From: a virus
Reading direction: 5' to 3' (one strand)
Virus record (IMG/VR): IMGVR_UViG_3300025362_000036
Span: 1 to 25,288 of that record
DNA length: 25,288 bases
Shown: piece by piece, positions 1 through 7,534 of the stretch
Layout of the letters: every line of letters starts with the position of its first letter
How positions within the stretch are numbered: position 1 is the first letter of the stretch
Notes under the pieces: model-generated
What the model was told of the DNA's origin: nothing
Database searches by the model: none
The model's input: the letters and a program-made list of their open reading frames with translations, nothing else
Made by a program: the position numbers and the translations under genes

Positions 1-530
1 CGATTAGTGCCAGCAGTTCCTCCACTACCGCCAGATCCATTGTTTCCAGCGCCGCCAGCACCCCCGAAATCATATCCATATGAAACGTTCGTCCCAGCTG
101 CGCCAGCACCACTCGGCCCACCAGCACCACCACCGCCACCGTTTCCTGTGCTATAATTGCCCTCGCCGCCGTCACCGCCATCATATTTTGTTGTGCCAGT
201 GGAGTCTTCTACCTTGCCGCGTGCTCCTCCGTAATGATCCTCTGTCCCCCATCCGCCAGCAGCAACTACTGTAACGCCATTGAATGTTGTGCTTGGAGTT
301 TGAGCGTCAACGCCAGATGGAGTGCCTATGACGCAAGCAATAGATGCGGCAGGGGTAACTGTTATCCCTGTTTTTGCTGCGTAAGCACCACCACCACCAC
401 CACCACCACTCCAAGTCGAATTATTTCCGCCTCTGCCGCCCGACCCCCAGCATTGAACATCAACTGAAGTTACTCCGGATGGGACAGTCCAATTTCGTAA
501 GCCTGCTGTAGAATAAACCTGAGTGGGCAT
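1..530 (-). CDS. glycine-rich tail fibre-like protein (3' end outside window)
   Basis: This reading frame starts at ATG 530 and is still open at base 1, so 176 codons are visible. The start is supported by an AGGGGAG Shine-Dalgarno sequence 7 bases upstream. The N-terminus (MPTQVYSTAGLRNWTVPSGV) followed by a short beta-type segment and then long Gly/Ser/Ala/Asn-rich runs matches the pattern of the glycine-rich domain seen in many phage tail and fibre proteins. Six consecutive glycines come from a GGT repeat. It follows a 40-residue gene and ends the fibre block. A role at the distal tail, in host contact or as a fibre tip, is inferred from position and composition only. The C-terminus, which would carry any receptor-binding part, is not in the window. 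Confidence 0.8.
   Translation of the reverse strand, partial: MPTQVYSTAGLRNWTVPSGVTSVDVQCWGSGGRGGNNSTWSGGGGGGGAYAAKTGITVTPAASIACVIGTPSGVDAQTPSTTFNGVTVVAAGGWGTEDHYGGARGKVEDSTGTTKYDGGDGGEGNYSTGNGGGGGAGGPSGAGAAGTNVSYGYDFGGAGGAGNNGSGGSGGTAGTN
386..409 (-). repeat. eight-unit trinucleotide repeat (CAC/GTG) inside the glycine-rich gene
   Basis: Eight perfect CAC units on the plus strand are read on the minus strand as part of Ser-Gly6-Ala. Slippage by one unit would add or remove one glycine without breaking the frame. I see the repeat directly; any length variation is inference. Confidence 0.8.
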
Positions 531-543
531 CTAGGCGCTCCCC

Positions 544-666
544 TTAAACTATTTCAACTGAAGCAGCCGCGCTCACAAGCCGCAAGTGCATCCAATCACA
601 CGTATACGAAGAGCCGTTTTGTTTTTCGTTCCGCTCTTTCTCTATGTTCAAATGGAATGTGTGCAT
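544..666 (-). CDS. small hypothetical protein, 40 aa, in the fibre region
   Basis: A short frame from ATG 666 to TAA 544-546 encodes 40 residues beginning MHTFHLNIEKERNEKQNG. Its start has an AAGGAG Shine-Dalgarno sequence 5 bases upstream, which overlaps the stop codon of the propeller-like gene before it. Its stop lies 13 bases before the start of the glycine-rich gene, with that gene's own Shine-Dalgarno in the gap. The tight spacing and strong ribosome binding site argue that it is translated. The N-terminal half is charged and polar, the C-terminal end is hydrophobic (LRLVSAAASVEIV). No family is recognised. It could be a small fibre-assembly factor or a remnant. Confidence 0.6.
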   Translation of the reverse strand: MHTFHLNIEKERNEKQNGSSYTCDWMHLRLVSAAASVEIV

Positions 667-675
667 GTTGTCTCC

Positions 676-2256
676 TTAGAGTTTTTCAGTTGTCATCCCA
701 GCCTTGAGAATTGACGCAGCTATCCTTGTGTTAGTATTGTCGAACGCGCCAGCCAGTCTTAACCTCTGATAGATGTGAATGATCTCTTCTGCCAGCTTCT
801 GTGGGTCGTTCATTAAGTCGGCACTAAGTCCGAACTGCTCTGAGAATGATTTCATGAATCCGAAATCTCCACCTATCTGCCAGTCATCTACCAGACTGAG
901 GTTTTCTGAAATATCTCTGGTTAGAGCAGACAACCACGATATTGTCTCGCTTAACGAAAAGGATTCGTCAGCAACCTTGTTAGGCCTAACATTTGCATCC
1001 CCTAAAACAGCAAGCACGTCGTAGATTTCTCTTGACATGGAAAAATCAGGATCAGTAGAAACCTGTAGCTCTTCGTTCGAGTAGAGCGTTAGATCTTGCT
1101 GGACAGCGTCCATTGTTAATGTCCGAGCGTAAAGATACTCAGCCGACGAGAGGTAGGGGTCTTGCACCCAATCGACCGCTGATTCCCATGTAGATATAGG
1201 CCAAAGATTCATTGCATGAAGATCTGAACTAGACCAGAAGCTGTCCTTCACCAAGAAGGGGCTATCCTGAAACGAAATAGACCCGTTCTCCGAGATCAAA
1301 CCCATCCGCATATAGAGCCCGTACTTTGTGTAGTAGCCTCCGCTGCTAGTCGGTTTGAATGTACCGTTATTCTTCGCATAGGAGACGAACACTCTTCTTG
1401 GCCATAGGTTTGCGGGTGGAGAGAGGCAGCACCCAAAACGTATGTTGCGTGCTTCATAGGTTCCAGTGGCGGTTGAATCTGCCACAACTTCTGCCGCGAA
1501 CGATATTGATGTTACGCTTACAGTCCCGATGCTGATAACAGGCACACCAGTGGCAGATTTGTAAGCAGCAATGAAGCGGTTATCATCGAGCTTCTTGATT
1601 GTGACGTCTCCAGAGACAGAAAATCCTGTGGATAGCGATGTTGGAGTCCCGAATGATAGAACATATCCGCTGCGTGATCCAGAGACACAATAGGTTGTCC
1701 CGCCAGAGCCGTAGGAGATCACAAAGTTATCTCCGTCAAGCACACAGACGTCAACGTTTTCAACGCCTGCGTCTTTGAACGTGTATGGCGAAGAGAACGT
1801 AAGCGAGGTTCCGTTGACGACACCAATGAATGCTTTTCCTAAGCTTGAAACAGAACCGGCAATAATGAATGTGTTGTCGTCTATACGTGCGGTGTTAGCG
1901 CCTATCGTCCTTGCTGGGAGAGATCGCACAGATCCTCTTCCGACGCTAGAGCCATTCCAAGTGCACGCCCAGGCACGGTATTCAGTAGCCATCACAAACA
2001 GTGAGTCAGTTATCGTGATTAAAGACTTTGCCTGTTCCTGTGTGTCATAAGCGCCATAGATCATGTCTGTTGTTGTGAACAGATTGTCGAGCACCTTCGC
2101 CTGGGCGTAGTATAGGTATTGAATCCAGCCTTGACTAGATGGGACGAGATACGTCTTAGATCCAGCGACGGCCAACGCGTCTTGACCTATTGGCTCGCAC
2201 GCCACCACGCCCTGGCCGGACCCAAGTGTTTGTACGCCCCCAAGAGTTATATTCAT
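676..2256 (-). CDS. propeller-like tail/fibre protein, 526 aa
   Basis: The protein carries a repeated unit of about 45-50 residues. Around residues 124-160, 170-210 and 220-258 the pattern is a LDDN-type turn, an FIIA/FVIS/FIAA strand, and then a Gly-rich hairpin ending in a T/S-x-S-F strand. A related unit sits near residues 78-110. This suggests blades of a beta-propeller, as in many phage tail proteins. The last 120 residues are different: short acidic Ser/Leu repeats (FSLSETISWL, DISENLSLVDDW, MKSFSEQFGLSAD) and a helical end. The start ATG overlaps the stop of the previous gene as ATGA, a coupling junction. Location after the baseplate genes suggests a peripheral baseplate or fibre part. 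The exact role is unknown. Confidence 0.75.
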   Translation of the reverse strand: MNITLGGVQTLGSGQGVVACEPIGQDALAVAGSKTYLVPSSQGWIQYLYYAQAKVLDNLFTTTDMIYGAYDTQEQAKSLITITDSLFVMATEYRAWACTWNGSSVGRGSVRSLPARTIGANTARIDDNTFIIAGSVSSLGKAFIGVVNGTSLTFSSPYTFKDAGVENVDVCVLDGDNFVISYGSGGTTYCVSGSRSGYVLSFGTPTSLSTGFSVSGDVTIKKLDDNRFIAAYKSATGVPVISIGTVSVTSISFAAEVVADSTATGTYEARNIRFGCCLSPPANLWPRRVFVSYAKNNGTFKPTSSGGYYTKYGLYMRMGLISENGSISFQDSPFLVKDSFWSSSDLHAMNLWPISTWESAVDWVQDPYLSSAEYLYARTLTMDAVQQDLTLYSNEELQVSTDPDFSMSREIYDVLAVLGDANVRPNKVADESFSLSETISWLSALTRDISENLSLVDDWQIGGDFGFMKSFSEQFGLSADLMNDPQKLAEEIIHIYQRLRLAGAFDNTNTRIAASILKAGMTTEKL

Positions 2257-2597
2257 ACTCTAAGCCCAAGCCCCTCAATTCGCTCCATTAGATCGAAACC
2301 AGTCCAAGGAGTAGAGCCGTCTTCCTCAGCTTCGATTGCTGGGAACCACTCGTTGCCAAGCCGGTTCGCGTTCTCCAGGTCAACTATCTCGGCGTCATCG
2401 TTACTCTTGATGATGTTAAGAAGGGTTGTTTGGTCTTGTGTCTCGGATACACACATGGCGTAGTCACCGCTGTCTGATTCCTTGTAGCAGATGATGGTCG
2501 CTTGGGTATGGACTTGGTCCCACCACAGAGGCCATCGTGGTTTTACAACGCCACCAGATGTCTCTTTCTCAATTGGTCCTACAACAAAGATGATCAT
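2253..2597 (-). CDS. hypothetical protein, 114 aa, in the fibre cluster
   Basis: The frame starts at ATG 2597 with GGGAGG 5 bases upstream, which overlaps the previous gene's TAG stop, and ends in an ATGA overlap with the next gene. The protein begins MIIFVVGPIEKETSGG and is rich in acidic residues, Trp and Gly, with no signal peptide or clear membrane segment. No family is recognised. Sitting between two propeller-like tail proteins and coupled to the second, it may be a small structural partner or chaperone of a fibre protein; this is inference from context. Confidence 0.7.
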   Translation of the reverse strand: MIIFVVGPIEKETSGGVVKPRWPLWWDQVHTQATIICYKESDSGDYAMCVSETQDQTTLLNIIKSNDDAEIVDLENANRLGNEWFPAIEAEEDGSTPWTGFDLMERIEGLGLRV

Positions 2598-2606
2598 AGT
2601 TCCTCC

Positions 2607-3284
2607 CTACATGTGGCATATGTTAAGACGTTCACCAGCTACGGAGAACCTGTCCCTGTGGGCTAAGTAACTCACGCTTGGGTTACTGGCAAGGCTACCA
2701 ATAGGCGTAGGAGTAACAACCTTGAGGATCGCGCCGGTTGCTATGCTTATCTGATAGTATTTGTTGCTTTGTTGTTTTATCGCCCACACAGTCTCGTCTC
2801 GTGAATCGAAGTCAAAACCGCCGTCATGTATACTGATAGGCAACTGCATTAGAAGCGACCGCGTATACGGAGAAGTTGGTAGATACTGGTAGATATAGTA
2901 CCCAACACCGATACAGAAGTTATCTCCGAGCGTCCATGCTCGGGGGTCCGTGTCTCCAGATAAGCTGAATTCAAACTGTTTTACACCGGCAGCACTGTAT
3001 TTAACTTGCTCTCTGTACCCGCCTGGCCACACGTCTCCATTGTGATCAACAGCAATCCCCCATGTACCAGAGGTTGATGCTGAGAACGATGTAAGTTGTG
3101 CCCCGGTGTCGATGTTGTAAGACTTAACGACCGAACCGCTGTATACGAACAAGTCTTGGTCTAGTCCAAAGGCCAGATCTCTCGCAACAATACCAGCGGT
3201 GAACGCTTTCTCGATAGTGGCAGCGTCAGTGTCTACCTTGTATATCTGAGTAGATCCTTGAGCCACTGAGTATAGAACGGCCAT
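2607..3284 (-). CDS. propeller-like tail protein, 225 aa
   Basis: I place the start at ATG 3284 because AGGAGG lies 6 bases upstream at the end of the fibre gene; a longer frame from TTG 3320 lacks this. The protein (MAVLYSVAQGSTQIYKVDT...) shows repeated short units with a W-G/A-I-A/K motif and an x-D-x-x-T/S-G turn: WGIAVDHNGDVW near the middle and WAIKQQSNKYYQISIATGA near the end. Such units are typical of NHL/WD-like beta-propellers with about 40-residue blades. It is shorter than a complete six-blade propeller, so it may form an incomplete or multimeric one. Context (between a fibre protein and other tail proteins) suggests a virion role. Confidence 0.7.
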   Translation of the reverse strand: MAVLYSVAQGSTQIYKVDTDAATIEKAFTAGIVARDLAFGLDQDLFVYSGSVVKSYNIDTGAQLTSFSASTSGTWGIAVDHNGDVWPGGYREQVKYSAAGVKQFEFSLSGDTDPRAWTLGDNFCIGVGYYIYQYLPTSPYTRSLLMQLPISIHDGGFDFDSRDETVWAIKQQSNKYYQISIATGAILKVVTPTPIGSLASNPSVSYLAHRDRFSVAGERLNICHM

Positions 3285-3286
3285 GA

Positions 3287-4564
3287 CTATCCTCCTGCTG
3301 GAGCTACGTATCTCTCCCAAATGATCTTGGCAACTGCGCCCGTTGCGCCAAGTGCATCAGCCGGACCCTCGATTGACATGCGATCCGTGTATGGAGTAAG
3401 TGTCACAGTTGGGGATAGGTCGCTCTTTCCCTTGGTGTTTCCGGAGCCAACAACGACGGTCCCGATGGAGACGCCATTGCGCTTGAAGGTGAACGTGATA
3501 GCTCCACTTGGTGAACCAGCGGATGCAAGGCTTACCTCAAGTCTGGCCACTCTAATGATAGAGTCAGTGATTGAGATGTCTGGGAATACAGACGAGTAAA
3601 ACTCTCCGGTTGGCACGTCCACCGTCGGCGCGTATCCGGCCTCAAGAGAACCTTTCTCGATAACTCCAGTCACGGCATCGATCTCATGCTCGTGGTCCGC
3701 AAGAGCCATCTCGGGATCATGGGCCCCGTTGCCATGAGGGTCGGTTGCAAGAGCCACGGCGTGCAGGTGCAGATACCCAAGAGCATCGACGAGGTTCTGT
3801 ACGTCGAGTGGGTCTGCCTGTCCGGTATGGTGAGTGGAATAGTGATCCCTGTTGTGATGGTCGTCTATGCTAACGTCAACCAGCGCGTCATGGCTCAGAC
3901 CGAGATCATTATGCTCGGGAGCCGTCGCTTGGTGGAGATAGTTGCTTGTATCGCATAGATTCTTGACATCGAGCTCGTCGGAAGCGCCGCACTTATGCGA
4001 AGAAGCATGAGCAAGCGTATCAGATGAGATCCACACGTTTGCAGTGGCATCGTATAGGTAGATGTCCATGCCTCCAAGTTCAATCCAGATGTCTCCATCC
4101 ATGATACCTTGTTCATAGATCATAGAGAGCGTGGGTTGGGTTGCAAGGATGAATGGGTCAGAGATAATAGAGGCCCAGACGTTTGACTGAACCTTGACGC
4201 CAAGAAGCATTGTCACTTGCTCTTGGAGCGTTGCTGCGTTGGCAATGAAACAGTCGTCCAGGTCGTTTGCTGTGCTAGGAACCTTGATGCTTGCAATCTT
4301 TACTTGCGCCGTGGACAGCGTTGGTTCCACAGGGGAGGCACTAGGTGTCCCTTTTGAGATTGCGTAGGCCGCATCTGGCTGTGTCGTACTGGCCGCGTAC
4401 GCGAACGTCGCGTAAATCACGTCGATACGATCACTGCCAGAAGGCGCGTCAAGCGTAACCTGGTCGGCCAGTGCGGCATTCTCGTAAATCATAACACCGT
4501 CACACAGGTAAGTACCGACGTTGATCGTTATGTCGTAGTCGCCAGTACCCTTCTGCACGGACAT
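3287..4564 (-). CDS. tail fibre / baseplate-attached fibre protein, 425 aa from first ATG
   Basis: Residues about 1-110 look like the baseplate-attachment region of phage fibres: GTYLCDGVMIYENA, then SGSDRIDVIYATFAY, a G-x-P-x-x-x-P-x-x-P segment and a V-K-I-A-S-I-K-V strand. Residues about 185-295 are His-rich and contain two copies of a motif: HKCGASDELDVKNLCD at 190-205 and HTGQADPLDVQNLVD at 246-260, as in repeated shaft or metal-binding segments of fibres. The C-terminal 120 residues are beta-rich. The first ATG (4564) has only a poorly spaced AAGGA before it, and the same frame stays open and protein-like for 34 more codons upstream, next to an AGGAGG. The real N-terminus is therefore probably near 4663-4666, with a non-standard start codon. 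Confidence 0.8.
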   Translation of the reverse strand: MSVQKGTGDYDITINVGTYLCDGVMIYENAALADQVTLDAPSGSDRIDVIYATFAYAASTTQPDAAYAISKGTPSASPVEPTLSTAQVKIASIKVPSTANDLDDCFIANAATLQEQVTMLLGVKVQSNVWASIISDPFILATQPTLSMIYEQGIMDGDIWIELGGMDIYLYDATANVWISSDTLAHASSHKCGASDELDVKNLCDTSNYLHQATAPEHNDLGLSHDALVDVSIDDHHNRDHYSTHHTGQADPLDVQNLVDALGYLHLHAVALATDPHGNGAHDPEMALADHEHEIDAVTGVIEKGSLEAGYAPTVDVPTGEFYSSVFPDISITDSIIRVARLEVSLASAGSPSGAITFTFKRNGVSIGTVVVGSGNTKGKSDLSPTVTLTPYTDRMSIEGPADALGATGAVAKIIWERYVAPAGG

Positions 4565-4666
4565 GTCCTTCGTCAGGCAGACGGGTAACGCCCTCTCCCA
4601 TTTCGTATTGAGTGGGTCTGTCGTGCGTGGTGAGTGAAAGTCGTGTATCCTTAGTTGCGTGATGAT
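4565..4666 (-). other. in-frame upstream extension of the fibre gene without a standard start codon
   Basis: Reading the fibre frame upstream of ATG 4564 gives 34 sense codons that look like real protein (TQLRIHDFHSPRTTDPLNTK, then WERALPVCLTKD) and run straight into MSVQKGTGDYD. The frame is closed upstream only by the TAG of the HNH gene (4673-4675). An AGGAGG overlaps that TAG and ends 5 bases before the second of two ATC codons, exactly where a start codon should be. No ATG, GTG or TTG is present in the 34 codons. One base change (ATC to ATG at 4663) would make a normal start. It may use a rare ATC start, be a damaged start, or be a sequence error. Confidence 0.6.
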
Positions 4667-4672
4667 AGCCTC

Positions 4673-5194
4673 CTATATCGTAGCTGAGATAATTTTGTTA
4701 GATTTCATACTGTTGCATCTACGACAGGCAAGAACCGCATTGGTGGCTATGTGTTCTCCGCCTTTTGATACCGGGATTACGTGGTCTATCGTGCAGTATG
4801 CGGGGTTGTTCTTGTCCCCGTCCTGAAGCATCTTGCATTCGCAGTATTTACATAACCCACGTTGCCCTTCCCACATGGAGGAGATCTCATCTCGGGATAT
4901 TCCCCCGCCTCCGGCCCTCAAACGGTGTCTCCTGTTGACCTGAGCCGCAGCACGTACGCGCTTACCATTAGCAGTAGACCTGTATCTCTTCAACTTCGGT
5001 CTATTATCATAGAGTTCACGGTTCAATTGGGCCGTCATCTCTCTATGTATAATATGGCTACTATTATCGTAGTCGTTAAGCCAAGTCTCTATTGTTTTCC
5101 TGTTAGGCCCGAGTTCAGTGGATATATCAACCTTCGTCATTCCAGCGTTGAATAAAACAGTAGCTTTGTCTCTTAATCCTATTGAGTATTCCAT
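4673..5194 (-). CDS. HNH endonuclease (free-standing homing type), 173 aa
   Basis: The C-terminal part has the full HNH/zinc pattern: C115-x2-C118, then IDH with H138, N152, and C157-x2-C160 followed by NSMKSNK. HNH enzymes of this type cut DNA, and in phages they often spread as selfish homing genes. Residues 18-40 (MTKVDISTELGPNRKTIETWL) resemble a helix-turn-helix, and 65-93 are strongly basic, both fitting site-specific DNA binding. It sits between gpI and the fibre gene with 3 bases before its ATG and a weak Shine-Dalgarno. Nothing around it looks like an intron, and both neighbours have their own reading frames, so a free-standing insertion fits best. The junction with the fibre gene lacks a normal start codon, which may be a scar of the insertion. 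Confidence 0.9.
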   Translation of the reverse strand: MEYSIGLRDKATVLFNAGMTKVDISTELGPNRKTIETWLNDYDNSSHIIHREMTAQLNRELYDNRPKLKRYRSTANGKRVRAAAQVNRRHRLRAGGGGISRDEISSMWEGQRGLCKYCECKMLQDGDKNNPAYCTIDHVIPVSKGGEHIATNAVLACRRCNSMKSNKIISATI

Positions 5195-5197
5195 AAT

Positions 5198-6118
5198 TTA
5201 TCTTATCTCAAATACTGAATGTACCTCCCAAAGTCCAGTGTCGAACTCTAGATACGAAGGCGTTGGTTGCCCATCATCATCGTCGAACGTCTCCCACTCA
5301 GGGGTAGCGTCGGCAGTCTGGTCGTCTAGGTAGTCCCAGGCGAAGTAGAAGTTTGTTGACACAGAAGGGTCAAGAGGTTCGTCATTTGTATCCCATCGTC
5401 CACCGTCATCGAAGTAACGCAGATCATCGAACGTCTTCAGTCCAGTGATCTCCTCATACACAAGCTGCACAGACTCGAAGTGTTCCGCCTTAGTTCCACG
5501 GCATACGATGTATGGATAGCAGAACCGTCCTGCTGGGTGCATGGTATGGATGAGGTTTTTGAATGCCTTGATGCGTGGCCCGATCTCACCAAATGTGTAG
5601 TCTTCTGGATCGATTCTGATAAAGACAACGTATGAATACTCTGCCTCGTAGCCGTACTCGTAGCCTCCTGACGCATTCCAGTCTGAGTTCACGAACGTGC
5701 CGTTGCTGTCGAGGAGGTCATCCAGGTCAAACTCTGGCGTTGTCGTAATCTCAGATGCAGACGCTGCTGTTGGGGTCCAAAGTTCTCCCAGACCTTTGAA
5801 CAGCTTGTCTAGTGTTAGTTTAGAGATCAGTCTAATTGCGTATGGCGTTCCCTTGAGGTCGTAGAACTCTACGATAGTCGCTGCCTCTTGGCGACGGGCC
5901 TCTTCTGTCTTACTTTGCAGCTTCCATCCTAAGGATCGTGCAATATACTTTAGGTAGTCAGCGTCGGTAGTAAAGATGCCCTGAATCTCTCGAAGACGAG
6001 CTTCGTCAGAGTGGATCTCCTCTAGCTCAGCTTGGAGAGGAGCAAGGAACGTCTCTAGTACGCCCTCATCATCCATGAACTTGTAGAGCTTGGGGAGCAG
6101 GTCATACATGTTAAGCAT
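5198..6118 (-). CDS. baseplate wedge / tail protein I (P2 gpI-like), 306 aa
   Basis: The N-terminal 100 residues follow the phage tail protein I pattern: YDLLPKLYKFMDDEG, an FLAPLQAELEEIHSDEARLRE helix, FTTDADYLKYIARSLGW, and an EFYDLKGTPYAIRLI segment. GpI-type proteins join the baseplate wedge to the tail fibres. The C-terminal part is acidic and aromatic and does not match anything I recognise; it may be the fibre-contacting part. The frame overlaps the gpJ gene by 8 bases. Two starts are possible, ATG 6118 and ATG 6109 (MYDLLPKLY). Order gp25, gpJ, gpI, fibre is the classical P2-like baseplate order, here broken only by the HNH gene. Confidence 0.85.
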   Translation of the reverse strand: MLNMYDLLPKLYKFMDDEGVLETFLAPLQAELEEIHSDEARLREIQGIFTTDADYLKYIARSLGWKLQSKTEEARRQEAATIVEFYDLKGTPYAIRLISKLTLDKLFKGLGELWTPTAASASEITTTPEFDLDDLLDSNGTFVNSDWNASGGYEYGYEAEYSYVVFIRIDPEDYTFGEIGPRIKAFKNLIHTMHPAGRFCYPYIVCRGTKAEHFESVQLVYEEITGLKTFDDLRYFDDGGRWDTNDEPLDPSVSTNFYFAWDYLDDQTADATPEWETFDDDDGQPTPSYLEFDTGLWEVHSVFEIR

Positions 6119-7526
6119 CGGTTACCTCCACTGTTACCTGCCCGGCTGCTAGAATCTCGCCAGGTTCGGTAACGATGTCAACAACAGTTCCAGCCCCAGA
6201 CTCAGATAGAATGGTTACTGTGGCGTGTACTATGTCGTCGTGCGTCTCAAGGTAGTTGTATACATCTTGGATGTACACAGTAGTGTTGAAATCAGCGTTT
6301 GCCATCATCGACCTAAGCCCAGCAGTTACATCTGATACGACCTCTGAAGAGTCTGCATCCTCATGGATAACTAGTTCACAGCCAACGTCAACAAGAACGA
6401 TGGTTGGAGCAAGCACCTGTAGGTCTTCAGTTATCATTCTTATGTCAGTGAAGTAGGTAGCTACTGCTGTAAGGAGCGTTGCGCTTGGAGTTGCCCCTCC
6501 CTGCGGCAAGATAAATAGCTTGACTATGTTCGCGCTGGGGTGGTCAACGTCAACCTTGTCAATCTCTCCGAAGACCTCAGCCAGCCGTTCATAGTCGTCC
6601 CTGGTTACAGCCCGGCCTCTTGTGATGGCCACGCTCGGAAGATTGGCCCTCAGTTCCTCGGTTGTCTCTTCATCAGCGCCCCCCGATGCAGCGGACTCAT
6701 TGGTTACACTCGTGACATTTGATAAAGACGACCCAACGGCTGTAAGTGTGTTAGCACCTACGTTACCATCAACGCCACCACCTGTGATGTATTCAACAAC
6801 GACCTGATCTCCTGTCGTAGGGATATTCCCGTAAGTTCCATCCCCTAGGCGCACGTATGCTTCACCATCAGAGTCTATCCATAGACGCCAGCCATTCTCG
6901 CCAGCGGCCCATGGTAGTGAAGGGAATTGAGCCCATTCTTGTCCGCCGATGTATACACTAAGGGAGTATTCGCCCTCTGCGAGCATTACAAGGCCGGTAT
7001 TTAGGAGTTGGAACTCTTGGTTCTTAGCGCCGGTAGAAACACCGATGATTTGGCCCTCTACGTGGACTCCGTTTATAGCGCCAACTGTGGCGTAAGCCTG
7101 GCCAGGTGGTATGTATAACTGCTTGACAGTCTCAAACGTAATCTCTCCGTCTGAAGTAGATACCCTAGTCTTGGCCGGGATGGTAGCCGCCACGTCTGTG
7201 TTCGTCTTCGTGAATGTAAGGTCAACCTGTGCGGCTGCGTATGCGTGAGGATAATACCCAAACCATTCAGCTTGCCGACACAGAGAAGCCCTACTACGCG
7301 CCGTGGCTGGGAACGACTCGGTTGCTGTTACGTTTTGATGGAACCGGAACATGTCGGCTAATCCAGCGAAGACCTCGACCAGAACCATACCCATGTCTGA
7401 GGGAAGGTGGTCAGTCCACTGCTTGAAGTCGTCTTCTGACTTCAGTGCCGCCACGATACCAGTACGGATTGAATCAAATGTTTCATCCGTGAACTCGACA
7501 ATCGTATTTCTTGGTCTAGTCGTCAT
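6111..7526 (-). CDS. baseplate wedge protein J (gp47/gpJ family), 471 aa
   Basis: This is a baseplate J-like protein, equivalent to P2 gpJ or Mu gp47 and structurally to T4 gp6; it forms the ring of wedge dimers around the hub. Supporting segments are the N-terminal PSDMGMVLVEVFAGLADMF helix, IPAKTRVSTSDGEITFET, the G-D-G-T-Y-G-N-I-P-T-x-G-D-Q-V-V-V-E-Y region followed by GGGVDGNVGANTL, and an R-G-R-A-V-T-R-D-D-Y-E-R-L-A motif, all characteristic of the family. AGGAG precedes ATG 7526. It follows gp25 and overlaps gpI, so wedge parts are likely made in balanced amounts by coupled translation. Confidence 0.92.
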   Translation of the reverse strand: MTTRPRNTIVEFTDETFDSIRTGIVAALKSEDDFKQWTDHLPSDMGMVLVEVFAGLADMFRFHQNVTATESFPATARSRASLCRQAEWFGYYPHAYAAAQVDLTFTKTNTDVAATIPAKTRVSTSDGEITFETVKQLYIPPGQAYATVGAINGVHVEGQIIGVSTGAKNQEFQLLNTGLVMLAEGEYSLSVYIGGQEWAQFPSLPWAAGENGWRLWIDSDGEAYVRLGDGTYGNIPTTGDQVVVEYITGGGVDGNVGANTLTAVGSSLSNVTSVTNESAASGGADEETTEELRANLPSVAITRGRAVTRDDYERLAEVFGEIDKVDVDHPSANIVKLFILPQGGATPSATLLTAVATYFTDIRMITEDLQVLAPTIVLVDVGCELVIHEDADSSEVVSDVTAGLRSMMANADFNTTVYIQDVYNYLETHDDIVHATVTILSESGAGTVVDIVTEPGEILAAGQVTVEVTDA

Positions 7527-7534
7527 GTGGTCTC

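Noticed and set aside
80-467. His/Arg-rich and Thr-rich frames on the plus strand near the left edge
   Set aside because: They are the antisense of the glycine-rich fibre gene; the runs simply mirror GGT/GGC codons.
3285-3320. Upstream TTG start for the 225-residue propeller-like protein
   Set aside because: ATG 3284 has AGGAGG at proper spacing, and the upstream codons overlap the end of the fibre gene.
4673-4675. Stop codon recoding (TAG read as an amino acid) joining HNH and fibre frames
   Set aside because: Many genes here end with TAG at their expected lengths (capsid, sheath's upstream gene, tape measure, tube), so TAG works as a stop. Local readthrough cannot be excluded but is not needed.
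4673-5194. HNH gene as part of a group I intron or intein
   Set aside because: There is no room for intron RNA around it, gpI ends with its own stop just before it, and the fibre frame resumes with its own Shine-Dalgarno; no intein splice motifs are seen.
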